Below, in pieces: positions 1 through 6,024 of a DNA stretch of 12,537 nt. The DNA is from Deltaproteobacteria bacterium. GTDB lineage: Bacteria; Myxococcota_A; Polyangia; Polyangiales; Ga0077539. A program made the position numbers and the translations under genes. The notes under the pieces are model-generated. The model saw only the letters and a program-made list of their open reading frames with translations. It was not told the DNA's origin and did not search any database. Every line of letters starts with the position of its first letter. Positions within the stretch are counted from its first letter, which is position 1. Location of the stretch: assembly GCA_947494865.1 (NCBI GenBank), contig CANMAT010000039.1:1-12537 (forward strand), read 5' to 3'.

Positions 1-495
1 CGCGTCGAGCTCGAGGCGTGCCGCGGCCTGCTGGCCGGTGGCCTCGGCGGCCTCTTGCTCGCAGTGGCCGTTGGGGTTACCGCCCTCGACGGTGCCTTGC
101 ACGCGCGCGCGGCGGCCGCTGGCAGTGCGGGGAATGAAGAACGAGTGGCCGTGCATCCGCACGTGCACGCGCTGATCGCCGTCGCCGATCTGCATCCAGC
201 ATCCGCGCGCCTGGCACACCGCCGTGACGACGCCCTCGGTGCGAACCGTCTGCCCCGAGAACTGCGCCGGGTGCTGCACGATCGCGGCGAGCGCGGTGCT
301 CTCGGCGACGGTGATGGGCTGCCCGAAGTTTGTCGCTGCGGCGGGCGCAGCGGGCTCGGGGTGCGGCGACGGTGTGGGGGCGGCCTGCGCCAGCATCTGT
401 GCGGGGTGCTCAGGCTGCACCTGCGGGGTGGGCGAAGGGTTCTCGCGGAGGCAGCCGAGGGTGCTGAGGAGAAGCAGGATCGACGCGCGCTTCAT
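1..495 (-). CDS. DUF4920-like putative lipoprotein, C-terminus cut by window edge
   Basis: The frame is open from an ATG at 493-495 to base 1, so at least 165 residues are present and the C-terminus lies outside the window. The N-terminus is a short signal peptide (MKRASILLLLSTLGC) with Cys15 as the probable lipidated residue. The lipobox is weak because position -3 is Thr, so it could also be a plain secreted protein. A Pro/Ala/Gln-rich linker (about residues 16-56) follows. From about residue 57 there is a compact domain with 'GQTVRTEGVV', 'VCQARGCWM' (Cys94, Cys99), 'FFIPRTASGRRARVQG' and a further Cys near 'NGHCEQ'. This matches my memory of DUF4920, an OB-fold-like family common in myxobacteria. 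No biochemical role is known to me; an envelope location is inferred. It is divergent from the PilZ gene. The start is chosen because it begins exactly at the signal peptide. Confidence 0.75.
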   Translation of the reverse strand, partial: MKRASILLLLSTLGCLRENPSPTPQVQPEHPAQMLAQAAPTPSPHPEPAAPAAATNFGQPITVAESTALAAIVQHPAQFSGQTVRTEGVVTAVCQARGCWMQIGDGDQRVHVRMHGHSFFIPRTASGRRARVQGTVEGGNPNGHCEQEAAEATGQQAAARLELDA

Positions 496-504
496 AGGCA
501 TTGG

Positions 505-532
505 CCTTTACCACATGCGTATCGAGACTCAA
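505..532 (-). promoter_or_regulatory. Possible promoter for the DUF4920-like lipoprotein
   Basis: On the minus strand there is a TTGAGT (-35 candidate, 527-532) and TAAAGG (-10 candidate, 505-510) with a 16-bp spacer. TGG directly precedes the -10, resembling an extended -10 element. The gene starts 9 bases downstream of the -10 box. Both hexamers are imperfect, so this is a weak prediction from sequence alone. Confidence 0.25.
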
Positions 533-590
533 GACCGGCCCCTTTGGGCTCGCGCCCCATTTTGCGCCTTTCTGGACGCCCCCGCGCCGC

Positions 591-599
591 TGCGATAAC
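591..599 (+). promoter_or_regulatory. Possible extended -10 promoter of the PilZ gene, nearly leaderless
   Basis: TGC-GATAAC lies 10 bases upstream of the PilZ ATG at 610 and resembles an extended -10 element (TGn then TATAAT-like). A poor -35 (TGGACG, 573-578) sits 15 bp before the -10 hexamer. If used, transcription would start only a few bases before the ATG. No Shine-Dalgarno sequence is visible before this start, which fits a leaderless message. Confidence 0.3.
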
Positions 600-609
600 C
601 GCGTTGGGC

Positions 610-939
610 ATGGAGAAATCAGCTGGCTCGGAGCGCCGCGCTCACACGCGGCTGCCGGTGGACCTGTGGGTGGAGGAGTCGCTCGAGGGCGCGGTATATT
701 ACCAGCGCGCGACGGACCTCTCGCTCAGCGGACTCTTTCTCGCCAAGACTCTCCCGCACCCGCCGGGGACGCGCGTGCGGCTCCGTGTCGAACTCGGCGA
801 CGCGAACGACCTCCTCCTCGACGGTGAGGTGGTCGACGACGGGCGAAACGTGGGCATGGGGGTGCGCTTCGTCGACGTCGATCGATCGTCGCGCGCGCGC
901 ATCGCGAACTACCTTCTCACGTTGCGCATCAAGGCCTGA
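610..939 (+). CDS. Single-domain PilZ protein, predicted c-di-GMP receptor
   Basis: The product has 109 residues and consists of essentially one PilZ domain. PilZ domains bind cyclic di-GMP and pass the signal to partners controlling motility, exopolysaccharide or transcription. Both parts of the binding signature are present. The arginine motif RxxxR is Arg10-Ala-His-Thr-Arg14 in 'ERRAHTRLPV', and the (D/N)xSxxG motif is Asp36-Leu-Ser38-Leu-Ser-Gly41 in 'ATDLSLSGLF'. The remainder follows the beta-barrel pattern and ends in a helix-like tail ('SRARIANYLLTLRIKA'). Ligand binding is therefore likely. The partner is unknown, since no diguanylate cyclase or motility gene is nearby. The reading frame stays open far upstream (from 55), but that stretch is antisense to the lipoprotein gene and is low-complexity. 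ATG 610 starts just before the domain and is preferred. The cytoplasmic location is inferred from the absence of a signal peptide. Confidence 0.9.
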   Translation: MEKSAGSERRAHTRLPVDLWVEESLEGAVYYQRATDLSLSGLFLAKTLPHPPGTRVRLRVELGDANDLLLDGEVVDDGRNVGMGVRFVDVDRSSRARIANYLLTLRIKA

Positions 940-959
940 CACGCAGGGGGGATTCTGTT

Positions 960-987
960 GAGGGGCGATCCGCGAGGGTCGCCCCTC
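960..987. terminator. Hairpin between convergent genes, possible bidirectional terminator
   Basis: A perfect 9-bp inverted repeat (GAGGGGCGA / TCGCCCCTC) with a 10-base loop lies 20 bases after the PilZ stop and about 105 bases beyond the stop of the minus-strand Cys-rich lipoprotein gene. Its position between two convergent genes suits a terminator. On the plus strand only a weak T-rich patch (GTGTTTCT) follows, and on the minus strand there is none, so intrinsic termination is uncertain. Confidence 0.45.
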
Positions 988-1092
988 GTGTTTCTGCGCT
1001 CGCTACATCGAGCTTCGGGTCGCCAGGTCGGGGGGATGCTGACGCAGGATGGGGCGGCGCGCGCAACGTGTGCGAGCGCCGCGCGCGGGTGA

Positions 1093-3459
1093 TCAGCAGG
1101 GGATACAGACCACGAGGCTGCCGAGCATGTGAATGTCGTACTGCCCGTTGTCACACATCGGGCGGCACTCCCACACCTCGGACTCGAACGCATAGTGCGG
1201 CGTCTGGCCGGGCGGGCACGTCACGTCGGGGCGAGGGCCGCACACGACGATGCCGTCGTAGAGGTGGCCGTAGGTGATGAGCACCTCGCAGCCGCGCTCG
1301 CAGCGCCACGCCCCGCCCTGGGTGTAGTAGGGGTAGAGATCGGGCGGGCACGAGGGCGGCGGGGGCACGCAGCGGAACATGTCGGGGCGCGTCTCGACCG
1401 AGACGAGGCCGCCGGTGCAGCGCATCGTTTCGCATGTCGGGAGCAGCGTGGGCATGTTGTCGCCGGGGCCCACCATGGAGCGGTCGCCGCGCATGTGGAA
1501 GTCGCGCCGGTGATAGACCAGCGTCTGGCCGGCTGCGCACACGCACCAGTCAGCGTCGACCTCGCCGTCGCAGTCGTCGTCGAGGCCGTTGCACACCTCG
1601 GCCGCGGGGTTGATAGAGCCCGAGCAGGCGCTCCACCGGCCGCTCGACTGGCAGGTGATGATGCCCGCGTGGCAGATGCCTACGCCCGCGGCGGCGGGAG
1701 GGCCGTTGAAGCACGAGCGGGTCTGGCCGGGGGTGCAGGCGCAGCCCTCGTCGATCTGGCCGTTGCAGTTGTTGTCACGGCCGTCGCAGTCTTCGAGGGT
1801 GTTGGGGGTGGTCGCCCCGAGGCAGCGCCCCCAGTCGGAGGTGCCGTCGGGGTTGGCCGTGCACATCTGCGAGCCGGCGGTGCACACGCCCATGCCCGCC
1901 GTGCCCGCGGGGCCGGGGTAGCAGCTGCGCATCTCGCCGATGGTGCAGTTGCAGCCCTCGTCGATGGTGCCGTCGCAGTCGTTGTCGATGCGGTCGCAGC
2001 GCTCGATCACGGGCAGAAACTGCTCGTTGCACGCACCCCAGGTGCCCGCCGGGAGGCAGGTCTGCGAGCCCGCGCGGCACACGCCGACGTTGAGCGTGCC
2101 CGCCGGGCCTGCGTAGCAGCTGCGCGTCATCCCGGGGGCGCAGGCGCAGCCCTCGTCGACCTGACGGTTGCAGTTGTTGTCGTTGCCGTCGCACGCCTCG
2201 CTGGCCGCGGGGCGGCCGGAGCCCGCGCACGCGCCCCAGGTGCCCACCGACTGCGCGCCGCCGGTGCCCGTGCACGACTGCGAGCCCCAGGCGCAGGGCC
2301 CGACGCCCGCGAGCGCGGGGTTGCCGACGAAGCAGTACTGCCGTTGGCCGACGTAGCACTCGCAACCCTCGTCGACCTGGCCGTTCATGTTGTCGTCGAA
2401 GCCGTTGCGACAGATCTCGCCGGGCACGGAGCTATCAGGGTTGAGGTCGTCGGCATCGGCCATCGCGTCGGTGCGCGGGCGGTCGTTGCGCGCGTCGCCT
2501 GCGTCGCCGCCAGGCGCGTCGGTGAGGCCGCCGTCGAGGCCGTCGTTGTTGCGGCACACGCCGCCTGTGCAGACGCCGCTCGCGCACTGCTCGGCTCCGG
2601 TGCACGCCGCGCCGACGGGGAGCATCCCGCCGCCGCCGGGCATCGCGGAGCACACACCGCTCACGCAGAACCCGCTCGCGCAGGTGCTGTTGCTCGCGCA
2701 GGTGGTGCCGTTGGTGCGCCCCATGCCCCCCGTCGTGGCCTGGCAGCAGCCCGACTCGCACACGCCGCTCGCGCAGTCGGAGTGGGCGGTGCACATCTCG
2801 CCGTTGCCGCGGCCCATGCCGCCCGGGTTCTGGCAGAGGTTTGCGGAGCAGTTGGCGCTCGCGCACTCGCTGTTGGCGCGGCAATAGGTGCCGTTGGGAC
2901 GGGCGCCCGAGGCCGGGCGACAGACGCCGCCGATGCAGTTGGCGCTCGCGCACTCGCTGTTGTTTGCGCACGTGGCGCCGTCGGCGCGGCCCGTACCGCC
3001 CGCCGTACCCTGGCACACTCCGCCGCCGCAAACGCCGCTGCCGCAGTCGGATGCCGAGCCGCAGGCCATCCCGTTGGGGCGCCCCATCGCGCCCGCGTTG
3101 CTCTGGCAGACACCGCTCGCGCAGATTGAGCTCGCGCACTCACCGTTGCTCGCGCAGGGCACACCGTTGCCGCGGCCCATGCCACCGGGCGTCGACTGGC
3201 ACACGCCCATCACACAGTTGCCGCTGCCGCACTCGGCGCCTGCCGCGCAGGTGCTTCCGTTCGCCCGCGCCGCGCCGCCCGCGGTCGACTGACACACGCC
3301 GGCGTTGCACACGCCGCTCACGCAGTCGCCGTGGTTGGCGCACGGCGCGCCGTTGGGGCGGTCGCCCATGGTGGTGATGTGTCCGTCGGTTGACTCCGTA
3401 CACGCGGAGCCTCCCAGCGCGACCGCGAGCACGAATAGCGCTCTCGTCCAGGTTCTCAT
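1093..3459 (-). CDS. Large Cys-rich surface lipoprotein with nine 4-Cys repeats and five MopE-like motifs
   Basis: The product has 788 residues. The start is ATG 3457-3459, because the next residues form a signal peptide ending at Cys20 ('ALGGSAC'), a probable lipidation site. Longer frames upstream overlap the TadG-like gene and lack a signal. Residues about 36-305 hold nine tandem units of 24-32 residues, each with four Cys in the pattern C-x5-C-x4-C-x4-C. An Asp-rich linker (about 306-348) follows. Residues about 349-638 hold five 'DNDCDGxxDEGC' motifs spaced 65-73 residues apart, like the putative metal-binding motif of MopE, with 'SCYxGPAGT' and 'GxCxAGSQTC' segments between. The last 150 residues form a further Cys-rich region with Tyr- and Pro-containing segments. 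Such proteins are frequent in myxobacteria and act at the cell surface. Calcium binding by the Asp/Asn motifs and extensive disulfide bonding are inferences. The start lies 50 bp downstream of the TadG-like stop, so co-transcription is likely. Antisense frames here are long but low-complexity. Confidence 0.85.
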   Translation of the reverse strand: MRTWTRALFVLAVALGGSACTESTDGHITTMGDRPNGAPCANHGDCVSGVCNAGVCQSTAGGAARANGSTCAAGAECGSGNCVMGVCQSTPGGMGRGNGVPCASNGECASSICASGVCQSNAGAMGRPNGMACGSASDCGSGVCGGGVCQGTAGGTGRADGATCANNSECASANCIGGVCRPASGARPNGTYCRANSECASANCSANLCQNPGGMGRGNGEMCTAHSDCASGVCESGCCQATTGGMGRTNGTTCASNSTCASGFCVSGVCSAMPGGGGMLPVGAACTGAEQCASGVCTGGVCRNNDGLDGGLTDAPGGDAGDARNDRPRTDAMADADDLNPDSSVPGEICRNGFDDNMNGQVDEGCECYVGQRQYCFVGNPALAGVGPCAWGSQSCTGTGGAQSVGTWGACAGSGRPAASEACDGNDNNCNRQVDEGCACAPGMTRSCYAGPAGTLNVGVCRAGSQTCLPAGTWGACNEQFLPVIERCDRIDNDCDGTIDEGCNCTIGEMRSCYPGPAGTAGMGVCTAGSQMCTANPDGTSDWGRCLGATTPNTLEDCDGRDNNCNGQIDEGCACTPGQTRSCFNGPPAAAGVGICHAGIITCQSSGRWSACSGSINPAAEVCNGLDDDCDGEVDADWCVCAAGQTLVYHRRDFHMRGDRSMVGPGDNMPTLLPTCETMRCTGGLVSVETRPDMFRCVPPPPSCPPDLYPYYTQGGAWRCERGCEVLITYGHLYDGIVVCGPRPDVTCPPGQTPHYAFESEVWECRPMCDNGQYDIHMLGSLVVCIPC
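1546..2415 (-). repeat. MopE-like Asp/Asn-Cys motif repeat block within the lipoprotein gene
   Basis: Four full units of about 65-73 codons plus a terminal half unit. Each opens with a DNNCNGxxDEGC-type motif: variants DDNMNGQVDEGC, DNNCNRQVDEGC, DNDCDGTIDEGC, DNNCNGQIDEGC and DDDCDGEVDADWC. The first copy has lost the central Cys (Met instead) and the last replaces EGC with ADWC. The units are diverged, which suggests old duplication. Confidence 0.8.
2545..3354 (-). repeat. Nine tandem 4-Cys repeats within the lipoprotein gene
   Basis: Nine in-frame units of roughly 31 codons (the last is 24). Each starts with N-G (or D-G, V-G), followed by four cysteines, 'GVCQ' and a Gly-rich spacer with 'GGMGR'-like endings. 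At DNA level the recurring blocks are 'ccgttg…gcggcccat' and 'gctcgcgca'. Unit 6 has 'ANLCQ' instead of 'GVCQ', and unit 7 has an extra Cys ('GCCQ'). Copy number may vary between strains through recombination, which is an inference. Confidence 0.8.
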
Positions 3460-3509
3460 TCGAATTCCCGCTCTCGGTGGAAGGTGCGTCTGCGCGGCGC
3501 GCGAGACGT

Positions 3510-4676
3510 TCAGTGCACGATGATCCGGTCGATGACGCTCGTGGCGGCGCTCAGACCGGGGATGCTCGAGACCGCGCTGCCCAGGCGAACGCGACGGAAG
3601 CGCGCGCGCCAATACATGTGGAAGGCCCACTCGTCACGGTCTTCTGCGCCGTCGTAGTAGTACTCGGCCTGGGCGAGCCCGATGTGCGTGAAGGCCTCGA
3701 AGGCGCCGAACGCGCCGCCCCCGACGCCGCGGCCCAGCGTAGCGACGTTGACGCCGCGCACGTTGTTGGAGAACGGCGTGCGCGACGCGATGGCCACGCC
3801 ACGGAGTTGCACGTACTCGCAGTCTTGGCCGGGCATGCCGTCGGTGCAGTCGCCGCTGCCGTAGTCCATGTCGTAGTTGCGCCAGCTGGGGCGGTCGGGC
3901 GGGCAGAGCGAGGTGCCGATGATGCGCCCGATCCACCCGGAAATGAGCCCGCGGAAGGGCGACAGGAACGACAGGAAGCTGAGCGGGAACGTGAGCGCGT
4001 CGCCGATGTTTCGGCCCGCGCGGATGCAGAGCCCGCGGGGGTTCGACTCGAGGGGCATCGGCTCGACGGGGAGCGTGCGGTAGGGCACCACCGGAAGGAG
4101 CAGGCCGCTGTCGGCGGGGGGGCTGTACGTGCCGCTGAGGGTGCTCGCCAACACGCGCCCCTGCGCGATGCCCGGGAAGGTGTTCTTGATCACCTCTTGC
4201 GCGCTGTGACCGAGCGTCAGGGCGGGCTGCAGGACGCCGCGGCTGTAGGCCTCGACGAGGCGCAGCAGGATCTGATCGGCCGCTTCGAGCGCGGGGACAG
4301 CCTCGCCGCACACCAGGATGAGGAGCGTGCCGCACGCGATGACCAGGCCGAACACCGCGCGCTCGACGAGGCGCATGGCCAGGAAGATCGTCATGAGCAG
4401 CAGCAGCACGATGTTGATCATCGCGATGAGGTTCATGCCCCGGGCGTGGACCACGGCGCCCGAGAAGGCGATCGCGTCGGCCGCGTCTTGCAACCGCTCG
4501 CGGTACACGAGCGTGTTGCCGATGCCCACGATGTAATAGAGAAACCCGGTCACCAGCATCGCCATGAAGACGCCGATCACCATGATAGCGCCGCTGTCGT
4601 CGCGGCCCAAAGAGGTGCGCGGTGCGTCGTCTCGCGTGTCGTCGAACAGGGCTGGCGAAGGGGGTGCGGTGCTCAT
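3510..4676 (-). CDS. TadG/TadE-like pilus-assembly-related membrane protein
   Basis: The product has 388 residues. After a short hydrophilic N-terminus there is a membrane segment at about 29-53 ('SGAIMVIGVFMAMLVTGF'), directly followed by 'YRERLQDAADAIAFSGA' (58-74). This is the typical start of Tad-like (TadE/TadG, putative Flp pilus assembly) proteins. Two more hydrophobic stretches follow at about 80-104 ('MNLIAMINIVLLLLMTIF') and 107-124. The remainder (about 125-388) is likely periplasmic, with five Cys in 'GLCIRAG', 'TSLCPPDRP', 'GDCTDGMPGQDCEY' and an earlier 'LVCGE'. Myxobacteria carry families of such proteins near secretion genes, but no TadA/B/C or secretin gene is in this window, so a role in a Tad secretion or pilus machine is only inferred. 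It is the first gene of the unit that continues with the Cys-rich lipoprotein. The ATG at 4674-4676 is the only sensible start before the first membrane helix. Confidence 0.7.
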   Translation of the reverse strand: MSTAPPSPALFDDTRDDAPRTSLGRDDSGAIMVIGVFMAMLVTGFLYYIVGIGNTLVYRERLQDAADAIAFSGAVVHARGMNLIAMINIVLLLLMTIFLAMRLVERAVFGLVIACGTLLILVCGEAVPALEAADQILLRLVEAYSRGVLQPALTLGHSAQEVIKNTFPGIAQGRVLASTLSGTYSPPADSGLLLPVVPYRTLPVEPMPLESNPRGLCIRAGRNIGDALTFPLSFLSFLSPFRGLISGWIGRIIGTSLCPPDRPSWRNYDMDYGSGDCTDGMPGQDCEYVQLRGVAIASRTPFSNNVRGVNVATLGRGVGGGAFGAFEAFTHIGLAQAEYYYDGAEDRDEWAFHMYWRARFRRVRLGSAVSSIPGLSAATSVIDRIIVH

Positions 4677-4696
4677 CAGATCAGGGCCTCGACGCT

Positions 4697-4726
4697 ATGC
4701 CACCAGAAAGGGTCTCGGAGCGTCAA
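4697..4726 (-). promoter_or_regulatory. Possible promoter of the TadG-like/lipoprotein unit
   Basis: Minus strand TTGACG (4721-4726) and TGGCAT (4697-4702) are separated by 18 bp. The predicted start would be about 14 bases before the ATG at 4676. The -35 box matches five of six positions and the -10 only three. Confidence 0.3.
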
Positions 4727-4932
4727 GGACCGACGCTGGCCAACCAGAGCGACGCCCCATGCGTGGAACGGGCCACGCGCGCCGCGCGGAGGGCTTCGTG
4801 CGTCTCGTCTCTACACACGACAAACCGTCTATCGAACGTTGCGCGCGCGACTGGTCAATGCACTGCCCGGTGGGTGGCTTCAGTGGTCACTCGCCCCCCA
4901 CGCGACGCGCCCGTTGAAGCGCGCGAGACACG

Positions 4933-4962
4933 TTGACGTGACGCCGTGTGTGATGGTGCGAT
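4933..4962 (+). promoter_or_regulatory. Possible promoter of the CX3C protein gene, nearly leaderless
   Basis: TTGACG (4933-4938) and TGCGAT (4957-4962) are separated by 18 bp. The expected transcription start falls at or just before the ATG at 4970. No Shine-Dalgarno sequence precedes that ATG, which is compatible with a leaderless transcript. The -10 box is poor. Confidence 0.25.
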
Positions 4963-4969
4963 CGCGCGC

Positions 4970-5383
4970 ATGAGGCCCTTCCTCTTGATCGCGTCGGTGC
5001 TGTTGGGGGCCGCGGGCTTCGTGCAGGCGATGCCCGGCGGAGATCGCCTCGCGCAGCGGCGGCCGCAGCGCATCGGACCGCGGCGCCCGGCGGTGGGGGG
5101 CGGGGCCGCGCCGGTGGGCGCGCCGCAGGCGGTGGGGCCCAACGGTCAGCCGCGCAGCAACGACCCCGTACGCTGCATCGCCGACTGCGACACCACCATG
5201 CGCACCTGCCTGAACCGCTGCCCGCACGAGAACTCTCGCGGGTGCGAGCGGCTGTGCTTCACCGCCGTCGCGCAGTGCTATAGCGCCTGCCCCGACGACG
5301 CGGCCACGATGGCCCTCGACGGCGGCTGGCACCGCGAGACGCCCGCGCCGGGCCCCGTGTTTCACACCCTGCCGCGGCGTTGA
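4970..5383 (+). CDS. Small exported protein with four CX3C motifs
   Basis: The product has 137 residues from ATG 4970. An ATG 24 bases upstream is in frame but would place hydrophilic residues ahead of the signal peptide 'MRPFLLIASVLLGAAGFVQA', so 4970 is preferred. The mature part begins with an Arg/Pro/Gly-rich, likely disordered stretch (about 21-66). A compact Cys domain follows with eight cysteines arranged as four CX3C pairs: C-IAD-C, C-LNR-C, C-ERL-C and C-YSA-C. The intervals between pairs are 6, 7 and 6 residues. Two CX3C pairs separated by a short linker suggest disulfide-clamped helical hairpins, in the manner of CX3C and CHCH proteins. A short tail without Cys ends the protein. 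I do not recognise a named family. Periplasmic or extracellular location and disulfide formation are inferred from the signal peptide and the paired cysteines. It is followed 48 bp later by the BMC operon, which appears to have its own promoter. Confidence 0.75.
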   Translation: MRPFLLIASVLLGAAGFVQAMPGGDRLAQRRPQRIGPRRPAVGGGAAPVGAPQAVGPNGQPRSNDPVRCIADCDTTMRTCLNRCPHENSRGCERLCFTAVAQCYSACPDDAATMALDGGWHRETPAPGPVFHTLPRR

Positions 5384-5393
5384 TTTCGCGCGC

Positions 5394-5423
5394 TTGACAA
5401 GGTGCCGCGCGGCGGGTTCTAAC
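5394..5423 (+). promoter_or_regulatory. Promoter candidate of the BMC-P/aldolase operon, nearly leaderless
   Basis: A perfect TTGACA (5394-5399) is followed after 18 bp by TCTAAC (5418-5423), which matches four of six -10 positions. Transcription would start about 5430, one or two bases before the ATG at 5432. No Shine-Dalgarno sequence precedes this ATG. This is the best promoter candidate in the window. Confidence 0.45.
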
Positions 5424-5431
5424 CGCGGCGC

Positions 5432-5746
5432 ATGCAACTCGCGCGAGTGATCGGCACCTGCGTCGCGACGCAGAAATACCCGGGTCTCGGCGGGGTCAGG
5501 CTGCTCATCGTCGAGCCCGTCGACGCCCTCGGCAAATCTACGGGCGCGCCCCTCGTGGCGGCCGACACCGTGAGCGCGGGCGAAGGGGAGCTGGTGTTTC
5601 TCGTGGGCGCGCGCGAGGCCTCGCTCGCCCTCGACGAGGCCTTCGTGCCCGTCGACGCTGCCATCGTGGGCCTCGTCGACGAGACGTGGCGCGACGACCT
5701 GGGCAGGGGGTTTCTTCGCGGCCGCGACGATGTGGGGCCGCGATGA
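5432..5746 (+). CDS. Microcompartment vertex protein, BMC-P (EutN/CcmL family), first copy
   Basis: The product has 104 residues. EutN/CcmL proteins form pentamers that close the vertices of icosahedral bacterial microcompartment shells. The family pattern is clear: N-terminal 'MQLARVIGTCVATQKYPGL', then 'LLIVEPVDALGK', 'PLVAADTVSAGEGELVFLV' and C-terminal 'VPVDAAIVGLVDE'. The core fills residues 1-84. The last 20 residues ('TWRDDLGRGFLRGRDDVGPR') are a charged extension beyond the usual end, of unknown use. The gene overlaps the second BMC-P gene by 4 bp (ATGA), indicating coupled translation. The two copies differ substantially, so this is an old duplication or a case of distinct subtypes rather than a recent one. 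No hexamer (BMC-H) or trimer (BMC-T) shell gene is in the window. Confidence 0.93.
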   Translation: MQLARVIGTCVATQKYPGLGGVRLLIVEPVDALGKSTGAPLVAADTVSAGEGELVFLVGAREASLALDEAFVPVDAAIVGLVDETWRDDLGRGFLRGRDDVGPR

Positions 5747-6024
5747 AGCTCGCTCGCGTCGTCGGCACGCTCACCGCGACGGTGCATCACCCCTCGTACG
5801 ACGCGCAGACGCTGCTGCTGTGCGAGCCCGTCGACGCCGAGGGCAAGCGCACCGGCGAGGTCTTCGTCGCGGTTGATCGCGCGCAGGCGGGCACGGGCGA
5901 TCTCGTGCTGGTCAACGCCGAGGGCGGCGGGGCGCGGCAGATGTTCGGCTTGAAGCCCACCGACAAGCTCGCCATTCAAGACGTGATCGTGGGCGTGGTC
6001 GACGCCGTCAGCGGTGACGCATGA
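5743..6024 (+). CDS. Microcompartment vertex protein, BMC-P (EutN/CcmL family), second copy
   Basis: The product has 93 residues, starting at the ATG that overlaps the stop of the first copy (ATGA). The family signature is complete: 'MKLARVVGTLTATVHHPSY', 'LLLCEPVDAEGKRTG', 'FVAVDRAQAGTGDLVLV', 'GGGARQMFG' (the conserved small-residue/Ala-Arg segment) and 'AIQDVIVGVVD' at the C-terminus. The length fits a plain BMC-P pentamer subunit without an extension. A longer frame opens upstream, but it lies inside the first copy and is not used. It also overlaps the following aldolase start by 4 bp. Having two different pentamer subunits suggests vertex specialisation, which is an inference. Confidence 0.94.
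   Translation: MKLARVVGTLTATVHHPSYDAQTLLLCEPVDAEGKRTGEVFVAVDRAQAGTGDLVLVNAEGGGARQMFGLKPTDKLAIQDVIVGVVDAVSGDA

Larger units (their letters stand above)
4677..4969. other. Divergent intergenic region, about 290 bp
   Basis: This stretch separates the TadG-like gene (minus) from the CX3C protein gene (plus). Apart from one weak promoter candidate at each end I see no repeat, hairpin with a T-tract, tRNA or convincing small gene. Frames that cross it have no recognisable protein features. A small RNA cannot be excluded from sequence alone. Confidence 0.5.

Noticed and set aside
55..609. Upstream extension of the PilZ frame to an ATG-like start at 55
   Set aside because: The extension is antisense to the lipoprotein gene and low-complexity. 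The PilZ domain begins right after ATG 610.
1129..3129. A 666-codon open frame on the plus strand antisense to the Cys-rich lipoprotein gene
   Set aside because: Its product is low-complexity Ala/Val/Arg/Gly sequence with no domain. It arises from the biased codons of the repeat-rich gene on the other strand, which has a signal peptide and clear motifs.
3390..4973. A 527-codon plus-strand frame across the TadG-like gene
   Set aside because: The translation is charged low-complexity sequence that reads over two gene boundaries. The opposite strand encodes coherent membrane segments and a Tad-like N-terminus.
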